From JAVSMW01 sp032027005 (GTDB lineage Bacteria; Bacillota; Thermincolia; Thermincolales; UBA2595): DNA of 20,725 nt. Numbering within the stretch: the first letter of the stretch is position 1; every line of letters begins with the position of its first letter. Under the pieces are notes generated by a model. The model had not been told where the DNA came from. It did no database searches and was given only the letters and a program-made list of their open reading frames with translations. Positions 6,678 through 14,520 of the stretch are shown one piece after another. Made by a program: the position numbers and the translations under genes. Location of the stretch: the NCBI GenBank assembly GCA_032027005.1, contig JAVSMW010000014.1, positions 1 through 20,725 of the forward strand. Reading direction: 5' to 3'.

Positions 6678-8492
6678 GTGTCAGCAGATACTTTGCCGAA
6701 ATTATTATTGGAAGCCTCAAAAAAATGGGCTGATAAAGTAGCCTTGAGACAAAAAGATTTTGGTATTTGGCAGGAGATTACCTGGAAAGAATACCTGGAA
6801 CATGTACGATACTTTGGCATGGGATTGGCTAAACTGGGTCTGCAGCCTGGAACGAAAGTTTGTATTGAAGCAGAAAACACCCAGGAATGGGTTTACTCAG
6901 ATCTGGCAATTCAGTCTATGGGCGGGATCACTGTAGGAATCTACCCCACCAACCCGGCTGAAGAAGTACATTATATCATGGATAATTGCGACGGTGAGTT
7001 TTTTATTGCTGAAGACGAGGAACATTTAGAAAAAATCTTAGCTGTGAAAGACAGACTACCTAAACTAAAAAAAATAATTGTGTTCAATACCAAAGGTCTT
7101 AATCGCTACCGCTGTGATATGATTATTGGCTATCATGAAGTTGAAGAAATTGGCAGAAAATTTTGCATAGAACAGCCCGATTTGTTTGAACAAAGTGTCA
7201 AACAGGGGAAAGCCGATGATGAAGCTGTAATTATCTATACATCTGGTACTACCGGTCATCCCAAAGGAGCAATCCATACGCAGCGGAGCATGATTGAAAG
7301 TGTTCAATGCATGCAGACAGTTCTTCAATTAAACGGGAAGGACACGACTATTTCATATTTACCGCTTTGTCACGCTATTGAACGCATAATATCTATATGC
7401 TTACATCTAATATGCGGTACTACTGTGCATTTCGGTGAAAGCATAGATTCAATTCAGAGAGATGTAAGGGAAATAGCACCTACTGTTTTTTTCACCGTAC
7501 CCAGGATACTTGAAAGAATGCAAGCAGAAATTAATATTAAAATGAATAATTCCACTGTTATCAAAAGAAAAGTATTTAATTGGTGTTTTACCCAAGGAAG
7601 GATTTTAGCCCAAAAGGAAATGAAGGGGAAATTATCACCGGTTGATTCAGTAAAAAAGGTTTTAGTTCAGGTATTAGTGCAGAATCCTATCAAACAATTT
7701 ACCGGCTTCAAACGGGCCAGATGGATTGCTGTCGGTGGTGCTGCTGTTAGTTCTGAACTGCTGTGGTTTCTAAGGGCATTAGGTATTAATGCGCGTGAAC
7801 TGTTTGGCATGACAGAAACCTTTGGAGTTTCTGTTATGCAAACTGAAGCCAAATTTGAAATTGGTAATACAGGGAAGCCGTATCCAGGTGTAGAGGTTAA
7901 GATTGCAGAAGATGGAGAAATGTTATTTCTTACCCCGGGAGCATTTAAGGGATATTACAAAATGCCTGAGGCTACTGCTGAGGTAAAAAGAGATGGATGG
8001 GTATATTCCGGAGATTTGGGTGAACTGGATTCGAATGGCTGTCTTAGAATCACTGGCCGGAAAAAAGATATTATTATCACCAGTGGAGGCAAAAACGTTT
8101 CTCCACAGGTAATCGAAAATGTACTAAAGGAAAGCCCTTATATTCGTGAAGCACTGATAATCGGTGATGGAAGGAAATTTATTTCTGCCTTAGTTCAAAT
8201 AGAAACTGATGTTGTGGGCAACTGGGCTCAAAGTCAAGGCATAGCGTACACTACGTTAAGGGACCTGTCGAGTCGTCCTGAAGTGATCAGTTTAATTGAG
8301 CAGGAAGTAGAAAAAGCTAATTCAAAACTAAATCGTGTAGAAAAAATCAAAAAGACAGCGCTTATTGATAAGGAATTATATCACGAAGAAGGAGATGTCA
8401 CAGCCACCCAAAAAATGCGCCGCAGTGTGATGGAACAGAAGTTTAAGTATTTGATAGAACCTCTGTACAACTCCAATAATGTGGCAGGATAA
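6678..8492 (+). CDS. AMP-forming acyl-CoA synthetase, long-chain type
   Basis: An adenylate-forming ligase of about 604 residues that converts a carboxylic acid, ATP and CoA to acyl-CoA, AMP and pyrophosphate. The AMP-binding P-loop YTSGTTGHPKG lies near residues 187-197, the LFGMTET motif in the middle, YSGDLGELD near 443-451, and the hinge/C-terminal segment GRKKDIIITSGGKNVSP just after. Length and motifs fit the FACL/FadD15-like long-chain group rather than short 4-coumarate ligases, but substrate range cannot be read off. The start is GTG 6678, because GGAGGTGA ends four bases before it; ATG 6630 would overlap livG and has no ribosome site. Placed directly after the importer, it probably traps the imported acid as its CoA ester. 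Confidence 0.9.
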   Translation: MSADTLPKLLLEASKKWADKVALRQKDFGIWQEITWKEYLEHVRYFGMGLAKLGLQPGTKVCIEAENTQEWVYSDLAIQSMGGITVGIYPTNPAEEVHYIMDNCDGEFFIAEDEEHLEKILAVKDRLPKLKKIIVFNTKGLNRYRCDMIIGYHEVEEIGRKFCIEQPDLFEQSVKQGKADDEAVIIYTSGTTGHPKGAIHTQRSMIESVQCMQTVLQLNGKDTTISYLPLCHAIERIISICLHLICGTTVHFGESIDSIQRDVREIAPTVFFTVPRILERMQAEINIKMNNSTVIKRKVFNWCFTQGRILAQKEMKGKLSPVDSVKKVLVQVLVQNPIKQFTGFKRARWIAVGGAAVSSELLWFLRALGINARELFGMTETFGVSVMQTEAKFEIGNTGKPYPGVEVKIAEDGEMLFLTPGAFKGYYKMPEATAEVKRDGWVYSGDLGELDSNGCLRITGRKKDIIITSGGKNVSPQVIENVLKESPYIREALIIGDGRKFISALVQIETDVVGNWAQSQGIAYTTLRDLSSRPEVISLIEQEVEKANSKLNRVEKIKKTALIDKELYHEEGDVTATQKMRRSVMEQKFKYLIEPLYNSNNVAG

Positions 8493-8525
8493 CAGACAAA
8501 AAATAATAAAATCGGAGGGATAAGT

Positions 8526-8933
8526 ATGTCAAGTAATAAATTTTTTGGTCTTAATATAGCTGTTAATAACCTTGAGGAAGCGAAGAAAAATTTCGAGTCT
8601 TTATTTAAAGTAACACCAGAGTACATAGGTGAACAGGAATTTGCCTTTCCTAACCTTGAAGGGTATCAATTTGATCTTAATGGGATTAAAATTCACATCG
8701 TAGCTTCGAAAACAGAGGATACCAGCATCGCGAATTTTGTAAAGAAAAAAGGTGAAGGCGTGTTTCTGGTCTCTATCCAAACCGATGATATAGACAAAGA
8801 GGTTGAGCGCGTAAAAGCAGAGACTACTGCTCAATTTGTAACTGAGACAACAGATGTGGGATGGTGTAAAGTGAATTTTATTCATCCGAAAACCATGCAT
8901 GGTGTGCAGGTTGAAATGATTCAGACAAAATAG
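8526..8933 (+). CDS. VOC (glyoxalase/methylmalonyl-CoA epimerase-like) superfamily protein
   Basis: A 135-residue protein with the beta-alpha-beta-beta-beta pattern of the vicinal oxygen chelate fold. FFGLNIAVNNLEEAKKNFE at the start, GEGVFLVSIQTDDIDKEVER in the middle and NFIHPKTMHGVQVEMIQ at the end align by eye with methylmalonyl-CoA epimerase. The first epimerase metal His (as in DHIGIAV) is replaced by Gly here. The second (as in GEGIHHIAF) is replaced by Phe/Leu. The C-terminal Glu is kept. A normal divalent-metal site is therefore unlikely, and the catalytic role is open: it could bind an acyl-CoA, act without metal, or be accessory to its neighbours. The ribosome site CGGAGGGA is well placed. 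The fold call is firmer than any function. Confidence 0.75.
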   Translation: MSSNKFFGLNIAVNNLEEAKKNFESLFKVTPEYIGEQEFAFPNLEGYQFDLNGIKIHIVASKTEDTSIANFVKKKGEGVFLVSIQTDDIDKEVERVKAETTAQFVTETTDVGWCKVNFIHPKTMHGVQVEMIQTK

Positions 8934-8950
8934 GGGAGGAATTTGCGGGC

Positions 8951-10963
8951 ATGGAATTCGGTAATCTTTTTCAACCGATAAAAATAAATGAAATATTAAT
9001 TCAAAATCGAATTGTAATGACCGCTATGCAATTGGGAATGGCATCTGAAAGCGGTGAAATTACCCCTCAACTGATTAATCTATACCAGGAACGTGCTATT
9101 GGTGAAGTAGGCTTGATAATTGTCGGGGAATGTTTTACCAGTGAAGAGGGGAAGGGATTTCTTCACGAGATAGGAATGCACAATGACAAGATGGTTCCTG
9201 CTGCAAGAGCTTTAGCAAAGGCTTTACATAAACATGAGGTTAAGGTATGTGCTCAAATAAATCACTCTGGCAGGTATGCACCGTCCCGGGTTACCGGAGT
9301 GCAGCCATGGGCGCCATCTGGCACAGCTTCCAGGCTGACAGGTGAGGAACCCCGGGCTTTGATTAAGACAAAAATAGACGATATTATTGAAGAATTTGCG
9401 GAGGCAGCCGCTCGTGTTAAAACAGCAGGTTTTGACGCAGTAGAAATTTGCGGTTCGGGTGGTGCGTTAATCAGTGAATTTTTTTCAACTCTGACCAATT
9501 TGCGTGAAGACCAATATGGAGGTTCTCTTTATAACAGAAGCCGTTTTGCTGTAGAAGTTGTTGAGGCGGTTCGTGAGAAAGTCGGGCCTGAATTTCCTAT
9601 ACTTTTCCGCCTCTCGGGACACCAACTTATGCCGGGCGGTTATGATTTAGAAGATAGCAAAAGGATTGCCAGATGGTTGGTGAAAGCGGGCGTTGATTGT
9701 ATAAATGTATCCGGTGGTTGGGAAGAATCTGTTGTTCCGCAGTTATCCCTGGATGTCCCTAAGGGTGCCTATACTTTTTTGTCTAAAGGGATTAAGGAAG
9801 AAGTGGATGTGCCGGTAATAGGCTGTCTGCGAATTAATGACCCGCTGCTTGCAGAAAAGGTTTTACAGGAAGGTAATGCAGATATGGTGGCAATGACCAG
9901 AGCTATGATTGCTGATCCTGCATTGCCGGTCAAAGCAAAAAAAGGCAGACTGAATGAAATCAGAAAATGCATTGGCTGTAACCAGGAATGTCTTGACAAG
10001 ATATTTCCTCCTTTAAATGGCCCGGCAGGATGTCTAGTTAATTTTCAAGCCGGTCGTGAACAAGAAACAAAAATTAAACCAACTAAAACGAAAAAGAAAG
10101 TTTGTATTATTGGTGGAGGAGTAGCGGGGTTGGAAGCTGCCAGAATATTAGCTCTTAGAGGACACAGGGTATTATTATTTGAAGAAAAAGATAAATTTGG
10201 CGGCCAGGTGCTCGTATCAGCAAAAGCTCCTGCAAGGGAAGACTTTCTGTCATTGATAAAGTACTATGAATGGCAAATGCATATTTTGAAAGTTAAGACT
10301 TTCTTTAATACCAAAGCAACCCCAGAGATGATCATGGATTACCAACCGGATGCTGTTGTACTCGCAACCGGCGCACTTCCTATACAGCCAGCTGTTACTG
10401 GTGTTGATTTACCTCATGTGGTAAACGCCTGGGATGTAATGGCAGGTAAAATAAAACTGGGCAAACAGGTTCTGATAGTTGGCGGAGGCAGTGTTGGGGT
10501 AGAAACAGCTTTATTTGTTGCTCAATATGGAGCGGTTAATGCTGAGGCTGCCGTATTTTTGGCGCAGTGGGGGGTATTCCCGGCCAGAAAAGCCATTAAT
10601 CTGACTTTGGCCGGCAAAACACCCGTGGTAATTGAAGCAAAACCTAAGATTGCTTCAGATATAGGACCCAGTAGGCGGTGGGTGATCATGCAAAGACTAA
10701 AAGCACATCATGTAACCTTAGTAAAAAATGCCACACTAAAAAAGATAGTTGCAGAAGGGGCTTTAGTAGATACCGGAACCGGTGGAACAGTACTGTTTCC
10801 TGCTGATACAGTAATACTGGCAACCGGATCAAAACCTAATAACGAGCTGCAAAACGAGCTGGAAAATAAAATATCAGAAGTTTACGTTATTGGAGATTGT
10901 AAATTGCCCCGAAAAATGTCAGATGCCATAAAAGAAGGTTTTGAAGTGGGAATGAAAATTTGA
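8951..10963 (+). CDS. 2,4-dienoyl-CoA reductase / enoate reductase-type FMN, FAD, Fe-S enzyme
   Basis: A 670-residue multidomain oxidoreductase. Residues 1-330 form an Old Yellow Enzyme TIM barrel (LFQPIKINEILIQNRIVMTAM, INHSGR, GLIIVGECF). Cys340, Cys343, Cys347 and Cys361 form the CxxCxxxC...C cluster that binds 4Fe-4S in FadH-type enzymes. An FAD-binding motif GGGVAG follows at 388-393, an NAD(P)H-binding motif GGGSVG at 511-516, and a C-terminal VIGDC. Relatives reduce 2,4-dienoyl-CoA, cinnamate-like enoates or bile-acid enones using NAD(P)H. Residues 518-558 carry an insertion of about three 14-residue helical repeats before the second strand of the NAD domain. It probably reduces an unsaturated acyl intermediate of this pathway, since the block has no acyl-CoA dehydrogenase. 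Confidence 0.88.
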   Translation: MEFGNLFQPIKINEILIQNRIVMTAMQLGMASESGEITPQLINLYQERAIGEVGLIIVGECFTSEEGKGFLHEIGMHNDKMVPAARALAKALHKHEVKVCAQINHSGRYAPSRVTGVQPWAPSGTASRLTGEEPRALIKTKIDDIIEEFAEAAARVKTAGFDAVEICGSGGALISEFFSTLTNLREDQYGGSLYNRSRFAVEVVEAVREKVGPEFPILFRLSGHQLMPGGYDLEDSKRIARWLVKAGVDCINVSGGWEESVVPQLSLDVPKGAYTFLSKGIKEEVDVPVIGCLRINDPLLAEKVLQEGNADMVAMTRAMIADPALPVKAKKGRLNEIRKCIGCNQECLDKIFPPLNGPAGCLVNFQAGREQETKIKPTKTKKKVCIIGGGVAGLEAARILALRGHRVLLFEEKDKFGGQVLVSAKAPAREDFLSLIKYYEWQMHILKVKTFFNTKATPEMIMDYQPDAVVLATGALPIQPAVTGVDLPHVVNAWDVMAGKIKLGKQVLIVGGGSVGVETALFVAQYGAVNAEAAVFLAQWGVFPARKAINLTLAGKTPVVIEAKPKIASDIGPSRRWVIMQRLKAHHVTLVKNATLKKIVAEGALVDTGTGGTVLFPADTVILATGSKPNNELQNELENKISEVYVIGDCKLPRKMSDAIKEGFEVGMKI

Positions 10964-10965
10964 TA

Positions 10966-10989
10966 TGAATGTTTGAATATTTGAATGTT
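10966..10989. repeat. Three tandem copies of an 8-base TGAATRTT unit
   Basis: TGAATGTT, TGAATATT and TGAATGTT follow each other without gaps between the stop of the flavoenzyme gene and the PaaX-family gene. Only one base varies. Eight-base periodicity is not helical, so this may be a slipped-strand repeat or part of an autoregulatory site ahead of the regulator. Confidence 0.6.
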
Positions 10990-11018
10990 GACGGACCAGA
11001 AAACGGGGTGAAAGCAAG

Positions 11019-11864
11019 GTGAAACAGCCTGTCAGAACACAATCAATTATGTTTACTTTATTAGGTGATGATTTTTACCTTAAAGGAATATTTAAACCTG
11101 TTTGGATAGGTACATATATTAATATTTTTAACGAGTTAGGATATTCAGAAAAATCAACCAGGTTAGCGTTGTCGCGGATGTGTGCGAATGGGTGGCTGAA
11201 AAGGGTAAAGGATGGGAAAAAAAGCTATTATTTTATGGCAGAAAGATGCTTGAAATTACTGGGTGAAAGTGAAGAGCCTGTAATTCTGAAGTATAAGCAA
11301 AAAGAGAAATGGGATCAAAAGTGGTGTTTTTTCGTTTATTCTATCCCCAAAAAGAAAAGCAAATTAAGTATGGAATTAAGAAAAGGACTGACTTGGCTGG
11401 GCTTTGGCAGTATGTCATATGGTATTTGGATTTCACCACATAAACATAAAAATGCTCTTCTACGGCTGGTAGATCAATTAGGAATTAAGAAATTTACAGA
11501 AACATTTATTGCTGATGGAAGAGACTTAACCGAGGACCGCGAGTTAGCCAAGAAATGTTGGGATCTTGAAAAAATCAACGCCTTTTATAGCAGCTTTATT
11601 GAAGAATTTAGCACCAGAAAACTACAGCTCATCGAGCAATACGGAGATAATATACCGGATAATATTTGTTTTAAAGAAAAGGTGAAAATTGTTCATCAAT
11701 TTCGTAAGTTTCCTTTTGTTGATCCTTATTTACCGCGAGAACTTTGGCCGGAAGGTTGGTTAGCCGACAAAGCAATTGAATTGTATGAAGAATTTAGAGA
11801 AATGGTTGTTCCCGGAGCAAACAGATTTTTGGAGTACCATCTGGAACTAAAAAAGGAGGAATAA
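11019..11864 (+). CDS. PaaX-family transcriptional regulator
   Basis: A 281-residue protein with PaaX-like architecture. An N-terminal winged helix-turn-helix occupies about residues 8-72 (SIMFTLLGDDFYLKG, then STRLALSRMCANGWLKRV and KKSYYFM). A central domain with WDQKWCFFVYSIPKKK follows, then a C-terminal helical domain with FPFVDPYLPRELWPEGW, a hallmark of the PaaX C-terminal region. In Escherichia coli, PaaX represses phenylacetate genes and is released by phenylacetyl-CoA; other members respond to other acyl-CoA esters. The start is GTG 11019 with GGGGTGA seven bases upstream. It lies within the operon, two bases before the dehydrogenase gene, so it likely controls this unit through an acyl-CoA made by the ligase. 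Effector identity is inference. Confidence 0.85.
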   Translation: MKQPVRTQSIMFTLLGDDFYLKGIFKPVWIGTYINIFNELGYSEKSTRLALSRMCANGWLKRVKDGKKSYYFMAERCLKLLGESEEPVILKYKQKEKWDQKWCFFVYSIPKKKSKLSMELRKGLTWLGFGSMSYGIWISPHKHKNALLRLVDQLGIKKFTETFIADGRDLTEDRELAKKCWDLEKINAFYSSFIEEFSTRKLQLIEQYGDNIPDNICFKEKVKIVHQFRKFPFVDPYLPRELWPEGWLADKAIELYEEFREMVVPGANRFLEYHLELKKEE

Positions 11865-11866
11865 AA

Positions 11867-12715
11867 ATGACCATTAGAACAATATTTGTTGCCGGAGCCG
11901 GACAAATGGGGAGCGGAATCGCTCAGGTTTCAGCTCAGGCAGGATATAGGACTATCTTAAGGGATATTGACGAAAAGTTTGTGGAAAAAGGGATAGCTTT
12001 AATAAAAAAGAACCTACAGCGCAAAGTCGATAACAATAAGATGAGCAGTGAGGAAATGAATAATATTTTATCAAATTTGATTCCCACAACAGATCTAGAA
12101 TTAGCTGCTGAAGCTGATGTCGTAATAGAAGCAATACCTGAAAATGAAGAACTGAAAAAAGAATTTATGGGGAAAATGGATCAGATAACTCCTGCTCATA
12201 CCATCCTGGCTTCAAATACTTCTGCCCTGCCTATTACAGTTTTAGCTTCTGCAACCAAAAGAGTCGATAAAGTTATAGGTATGCATTTTATGAACCCGGT
12301 ACCGGTAATGAAACTGGTGGAAATTGTACAGGGAAATCAAACATCGGAAGAAACGGTCAATATTATCCGGCAACTAGCTAAAGATTTAAATAAAGAATCA
12401 GTATTAGCAAAGGATTTCCCTGGTTTCCTCTCCACAAGATTGGGCATGGCTATGGCTAACGAAGCGCTCTATGCGTTGTATGAAGGCCGGGGGACTAAAG
12501 AAGATATAGAAAAATGTGCTAAACTCGGTTTAAATCATCCCATGGGACCATTTGAGTGGATGGACTTCGTAGGCTTGGACTCAATGTTATCAATTTTAAC
12601 AAACCTTTGGGAATCATACGGGGACAACAGATATTTTCCTTGTCCCTTATTAAAGCAAATGGTGCAAGCGGGGCGCTTGGGCAGAAAATCTGGCAAAGGC
12701 TTTTATGAGTATTAG
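11867..12715 (+). CDS. 3-hydroxyacyl-CoA (3-hydroxybutyryl-CoA) dehydrogenase
   Basis: A 282-residue NAD-dependent dehydrogenase that oxidises 3-hydroxyacyl-CoA to 3-ketoacyl-CoA. The NAD-binding motif GAGQMG lies at residues 10-15, followed by the acidic Asp at 33. The HAD signature GMHFMNPVPVMKLVE contains the catalytic pair His140 and Glu152. The C-terminal dimer domain keeps NHPMGPFEWMDFVGLD. Length equals that of single-domain bacterial Hbd proteins, without the hydratase fusion. AAAGGAGGA precedes the ATG. A paralogue with the same layout is encoded at 18745-19587, so the window carries two independent copies of this step. Confidence 0.93.
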   Translation: MTIRTIFVAGAGQMGSGIAQVSAQAGYRTILRDIDEKFVEKGIALIKKNLQRKVDNNKMSSEEMNNILSNLIPTTDLELAAEADVVIEAIPENEELKKEFMGKMDQITPAHTILASNTSALPITVLASATKRVDKVIGMHFMNPVPVMKLVEIVQGNQTSEETVNIIRQLAKDLNKESVLAKDFPGFLSTRLGMAMANEALYALYEGRGTKEDIEKCAKLGLNHPMGPFEWMDFVGLDSMLSILTNLWESYGDNRYFPCPLLKQMVQAGRLGRKSGKGFYEY

Positions 12716-12716
12716 T

Positions 12717-12826
12717 GAACTCCTTCAACTAAAGTTGAACATTGAGACTTCGGTGGGGGAGTCAACCCCCACCGAAGCGGAGTACTGGGAACTACTCCCA
12801 CTTATAGAAGTGGGAGTCTTACGATA
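12717..12826. mobile_element. Three-hairpin element resembling an IS200/IS605 end or relic (no transposase)
   Basis: Three perfect hairpins stand in series within 110 bases. The first is TTCAAC/GTTGAA (12724-12739, loop TAAA). The second is a 12-bp stem with CTTCGGTGGGGG (12748-12759) and CCCCCACCGAAG (12766-12777), loop AGTCAA. The third is a 10-bp stem with ACTCCCACTT (12794-12803) and AAGTGGGAGT (12808-12817), loop ATAG, followed by CTTACG. Subterminal perfect palindromes next to a TTAC-like sequence are typical of IS200/IS605 ends. The last hairpin and GGGAACTACTCCC context resemble, from memory, the 3' ends that follow tnpB genes. No tnpA or tnpB is present. It interrupts an otherwise tight operon. 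Alternatively it is a structured RNA or RNA-processing site. Confidence 0.55.
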
Positions 12827-12882
12827 GGATAAAGTGAAACCATCGGATAAATAGTTTATGTTATTTTGAGGAGTGATTAATT

Positions 12883-13659
12883 GTGAGTTCAATAATCAAG
12901 GAAAAGGACGATAAGGTTTTGTTGCTAAGGTTAAACCGGGAAAAAGCGTTTAACTCTTTGAATCAAGAGCTAGTCACTGAATTGAACGATGTCATCACTG
13001 AAGTTGCAACTTCCGGGGAATATAAGGCTTTAGTGATTACCGGATCAGACAAGGTTTTTTGCGCTGGTGCCGATATAAATGATGCAACCCAGGCCAATGA
13101 TTTTGTAAGTGGTTATAAATTTAGCCGAAAATATCAACAGTTATGCGGCAGGCTGGAACAACTGCCGATTCCAGTGATAGCTGCAATTAGTGGCTATGCA
13201 CTTGGCGGAGGCTGTGAGCTTGCTTTGGGTTGTGACCTTAGAATAGCTTCTGAAACAGCAAAGCTTGGTGTGCCGGAAGTTAATATTGGTGCCTTTCCGG
13301 CAGGAGGAGGAACCCAGAAGCTGCCAAGATTGATAGGAGCCACAAGAGCTAAAGAAATACTATTTACAGGCAGATCAGTAGGCGCTCAGGAGGCACTGCA
13401 AATTGGACTCGTTAATTATGTATATTCAGTAGAGGAATATTTCTCAAAAGCTATGGAATTAGCCAGGACATTGGCAAACAAACCTGGTAGAGCACTTGAA
13501 GCTATCAAAACCCTGGTCAATAACGGGGCTGATATGGACTTAACAGCTGGCTTGGAATTTGAATCACGTACATTTTCGGCGCTTACATGCTCGGAAGACT
13601 TTTCAGAAGGAACGAAAGCTTTCTTGGATAAGCGCAAACCGGTTTTTAAAGACAAATAA
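12883..13659 (+). CDS. Enoyl-CoA hydratase/isomerase (crotonase family), first copy
   Basis: A 258-residue crotonase-fold enzyme that adds water to the alpha-beta double bond of enoyl-CoA. The oxyanion-hole segment CAGADI is at residues 60-65. GGGCELALGCDLRIA carries Glu112, and KLGVPEVNIGAFPAGGGTQ carries Glu132. These are at the positions of the two catalytic glutamates (Glu144 and Glu164 in rat crotonase), so hydratase activity is likely. The GTG start at 12883 has GAGGAGTGAT upstream. It follows the hairpin element and precedes the amidohydrolase by a few bases. A second crotonase at 15914 has the same catalytic set. Confidence 0.92.
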   Translation: MSSIIKEKDDKVLLLRLNREKAFNSLNQELVTELNDVITEVATSGEYKALVITGSDKVFCAGADINDATQANDFVSGYKFSRKYQQLCGRLEQLPIPVIAAISGYALGGGCELALGCDLRIASETAKLGVPEVNIGAFPAGGGTQKLPRLIGATRAKEILFTGRSVGAQEALQIGLVNYVYSVEEYFSKAMELARTLANKPGRALEAIKTLVNNGADMDLTAGLEFESRTFSALTCSEDFSEGTKAFLDKRKPVFKDK

Positions 13660-13674
13660 GGGGGCAAAGGCTTG

Positions 13675-14505
13675 ATGTATATTGATTCACATGTGCATCT
13701 TGTGCGCAAGGATTGGCTCTCTAAAGAAGCTTATAGCAAAATGCTGGAATTAAATGCCGCCATTGATTCTGATTTAGATTATTTTGCCGGTGCAGCGATA
13801 TTAAGCGAATATTTAAAAACACAAGAAATTGAAATAGCCTTGATGCTTATGTCATGGCATAATTTAGTTCCAGCAGGCATGGAAAGCAATATTTATTTGT
13901 CAGAATTTTGCTATAAAATCAAAAATCTTATACCTATAGCTTATATTGAACCTCATACTCTTGATGAACCGGTAAAAATTTTTGAGACTCTTGTGAAAGA
14001 GTATGGGATGAAAGGATTAAAACTACATCCCCCTTCAGGCTTTTACCCTAATGATTCTTCAATATATCCTCTTTATGCCAAAGCACAGGAGTTGCGCTTA
14101 CCTGTATTTCTTCATATTGGTTCATCTGTTTTTCCCAGAATGCGATATAAATACAGCAGGCCGATTTACCTGGATGATATTGCCGTCGATTTCCCGGAAT
14201 TGACCATAGTTATGATTCATTGTGGCCGGGGTTGCGATTATGATACGGCGTATTTTATGGCCAAACTTCATAAAAATATCTTTATGGATATTTCAGGACT
14301 GCCGCCCGGTAAGCTGTTGGATTATTTCCCGGAGTTGGAGCGAAGCATTGATAAAGTTATATTTGGCAGTGACTGGCCTGCTATGCCCGCCAGAATATCT
14401 GACAATATCAAAGCAATAAAAAGTTTGCCTCTCAAGGAATCTTCTATTGAAAAAATGTTGAAAAAAAATTTAGAAAGGCTGCTTGATAAACATCAAATGA
14501 TATAA
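13675..14505 (+). CDS. Amidohydrolase-2 family TIM-barrel metal-dependent hydrolase or decarboxylase
   Basis: A 276-residue amidohydrolase superfamily protein. DSHVHL supplies the metal His6 and His8 on strand 1. GLKLHPPSGFYP is near 114-124, His147 sits in VFLHIGSS, His182 in IVMIHCGRG, and the last-strand Asp233 in VIFGSDWP. This is the full HxH, H, H, D set of the amidohydrolase-2 (ACMSD-like) group, whose members hydrolyse lactones or decarboxylate aromatic and dicarboxylic acids. I start at ATG 13675; TTG 13672 is the in-frame alternative. Its position between hydratase and thiolase genes suggests it acts on a pathway intermediate, but the reaction cannot be assigned. Confidence 0.8.
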   Translation: MYIDSHVHLVRKDWLSKEAYSKMLELNAAIDSDLDYFAGAAILSEYLKTQEIEIALMLMSWHNLVPAGMESNIYLSEFCYKIKNLIPIAYIEPHTLDEPVKIFETLVKEYGMKGLKLHPPSGFYPNDSSIYPLYAKAQELRLPVFLHIGSSVFPRMRYKYSRPIYLDDIAVDFPELTIVMIHCGRGCDYDTAYFMAKLHKNIFMDISGLPPGKLLDYFPELERSIDKVIFGSDWPAMPARISDNIKAIKSLPLKESSIEKMLKKNLERLLDKHQMI

Positions 14506-14520
14506 GGAGGAAATATCTAC

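Noticed and set aside
12748..12777. 12-bp GC-rich hairpin as a rho-independent terminator
   Set aside because: The stem is followed by CGGAGTACT with no T-tract, and two further hairpins accompany it, so a mobile-element end or structured RNA fits better.
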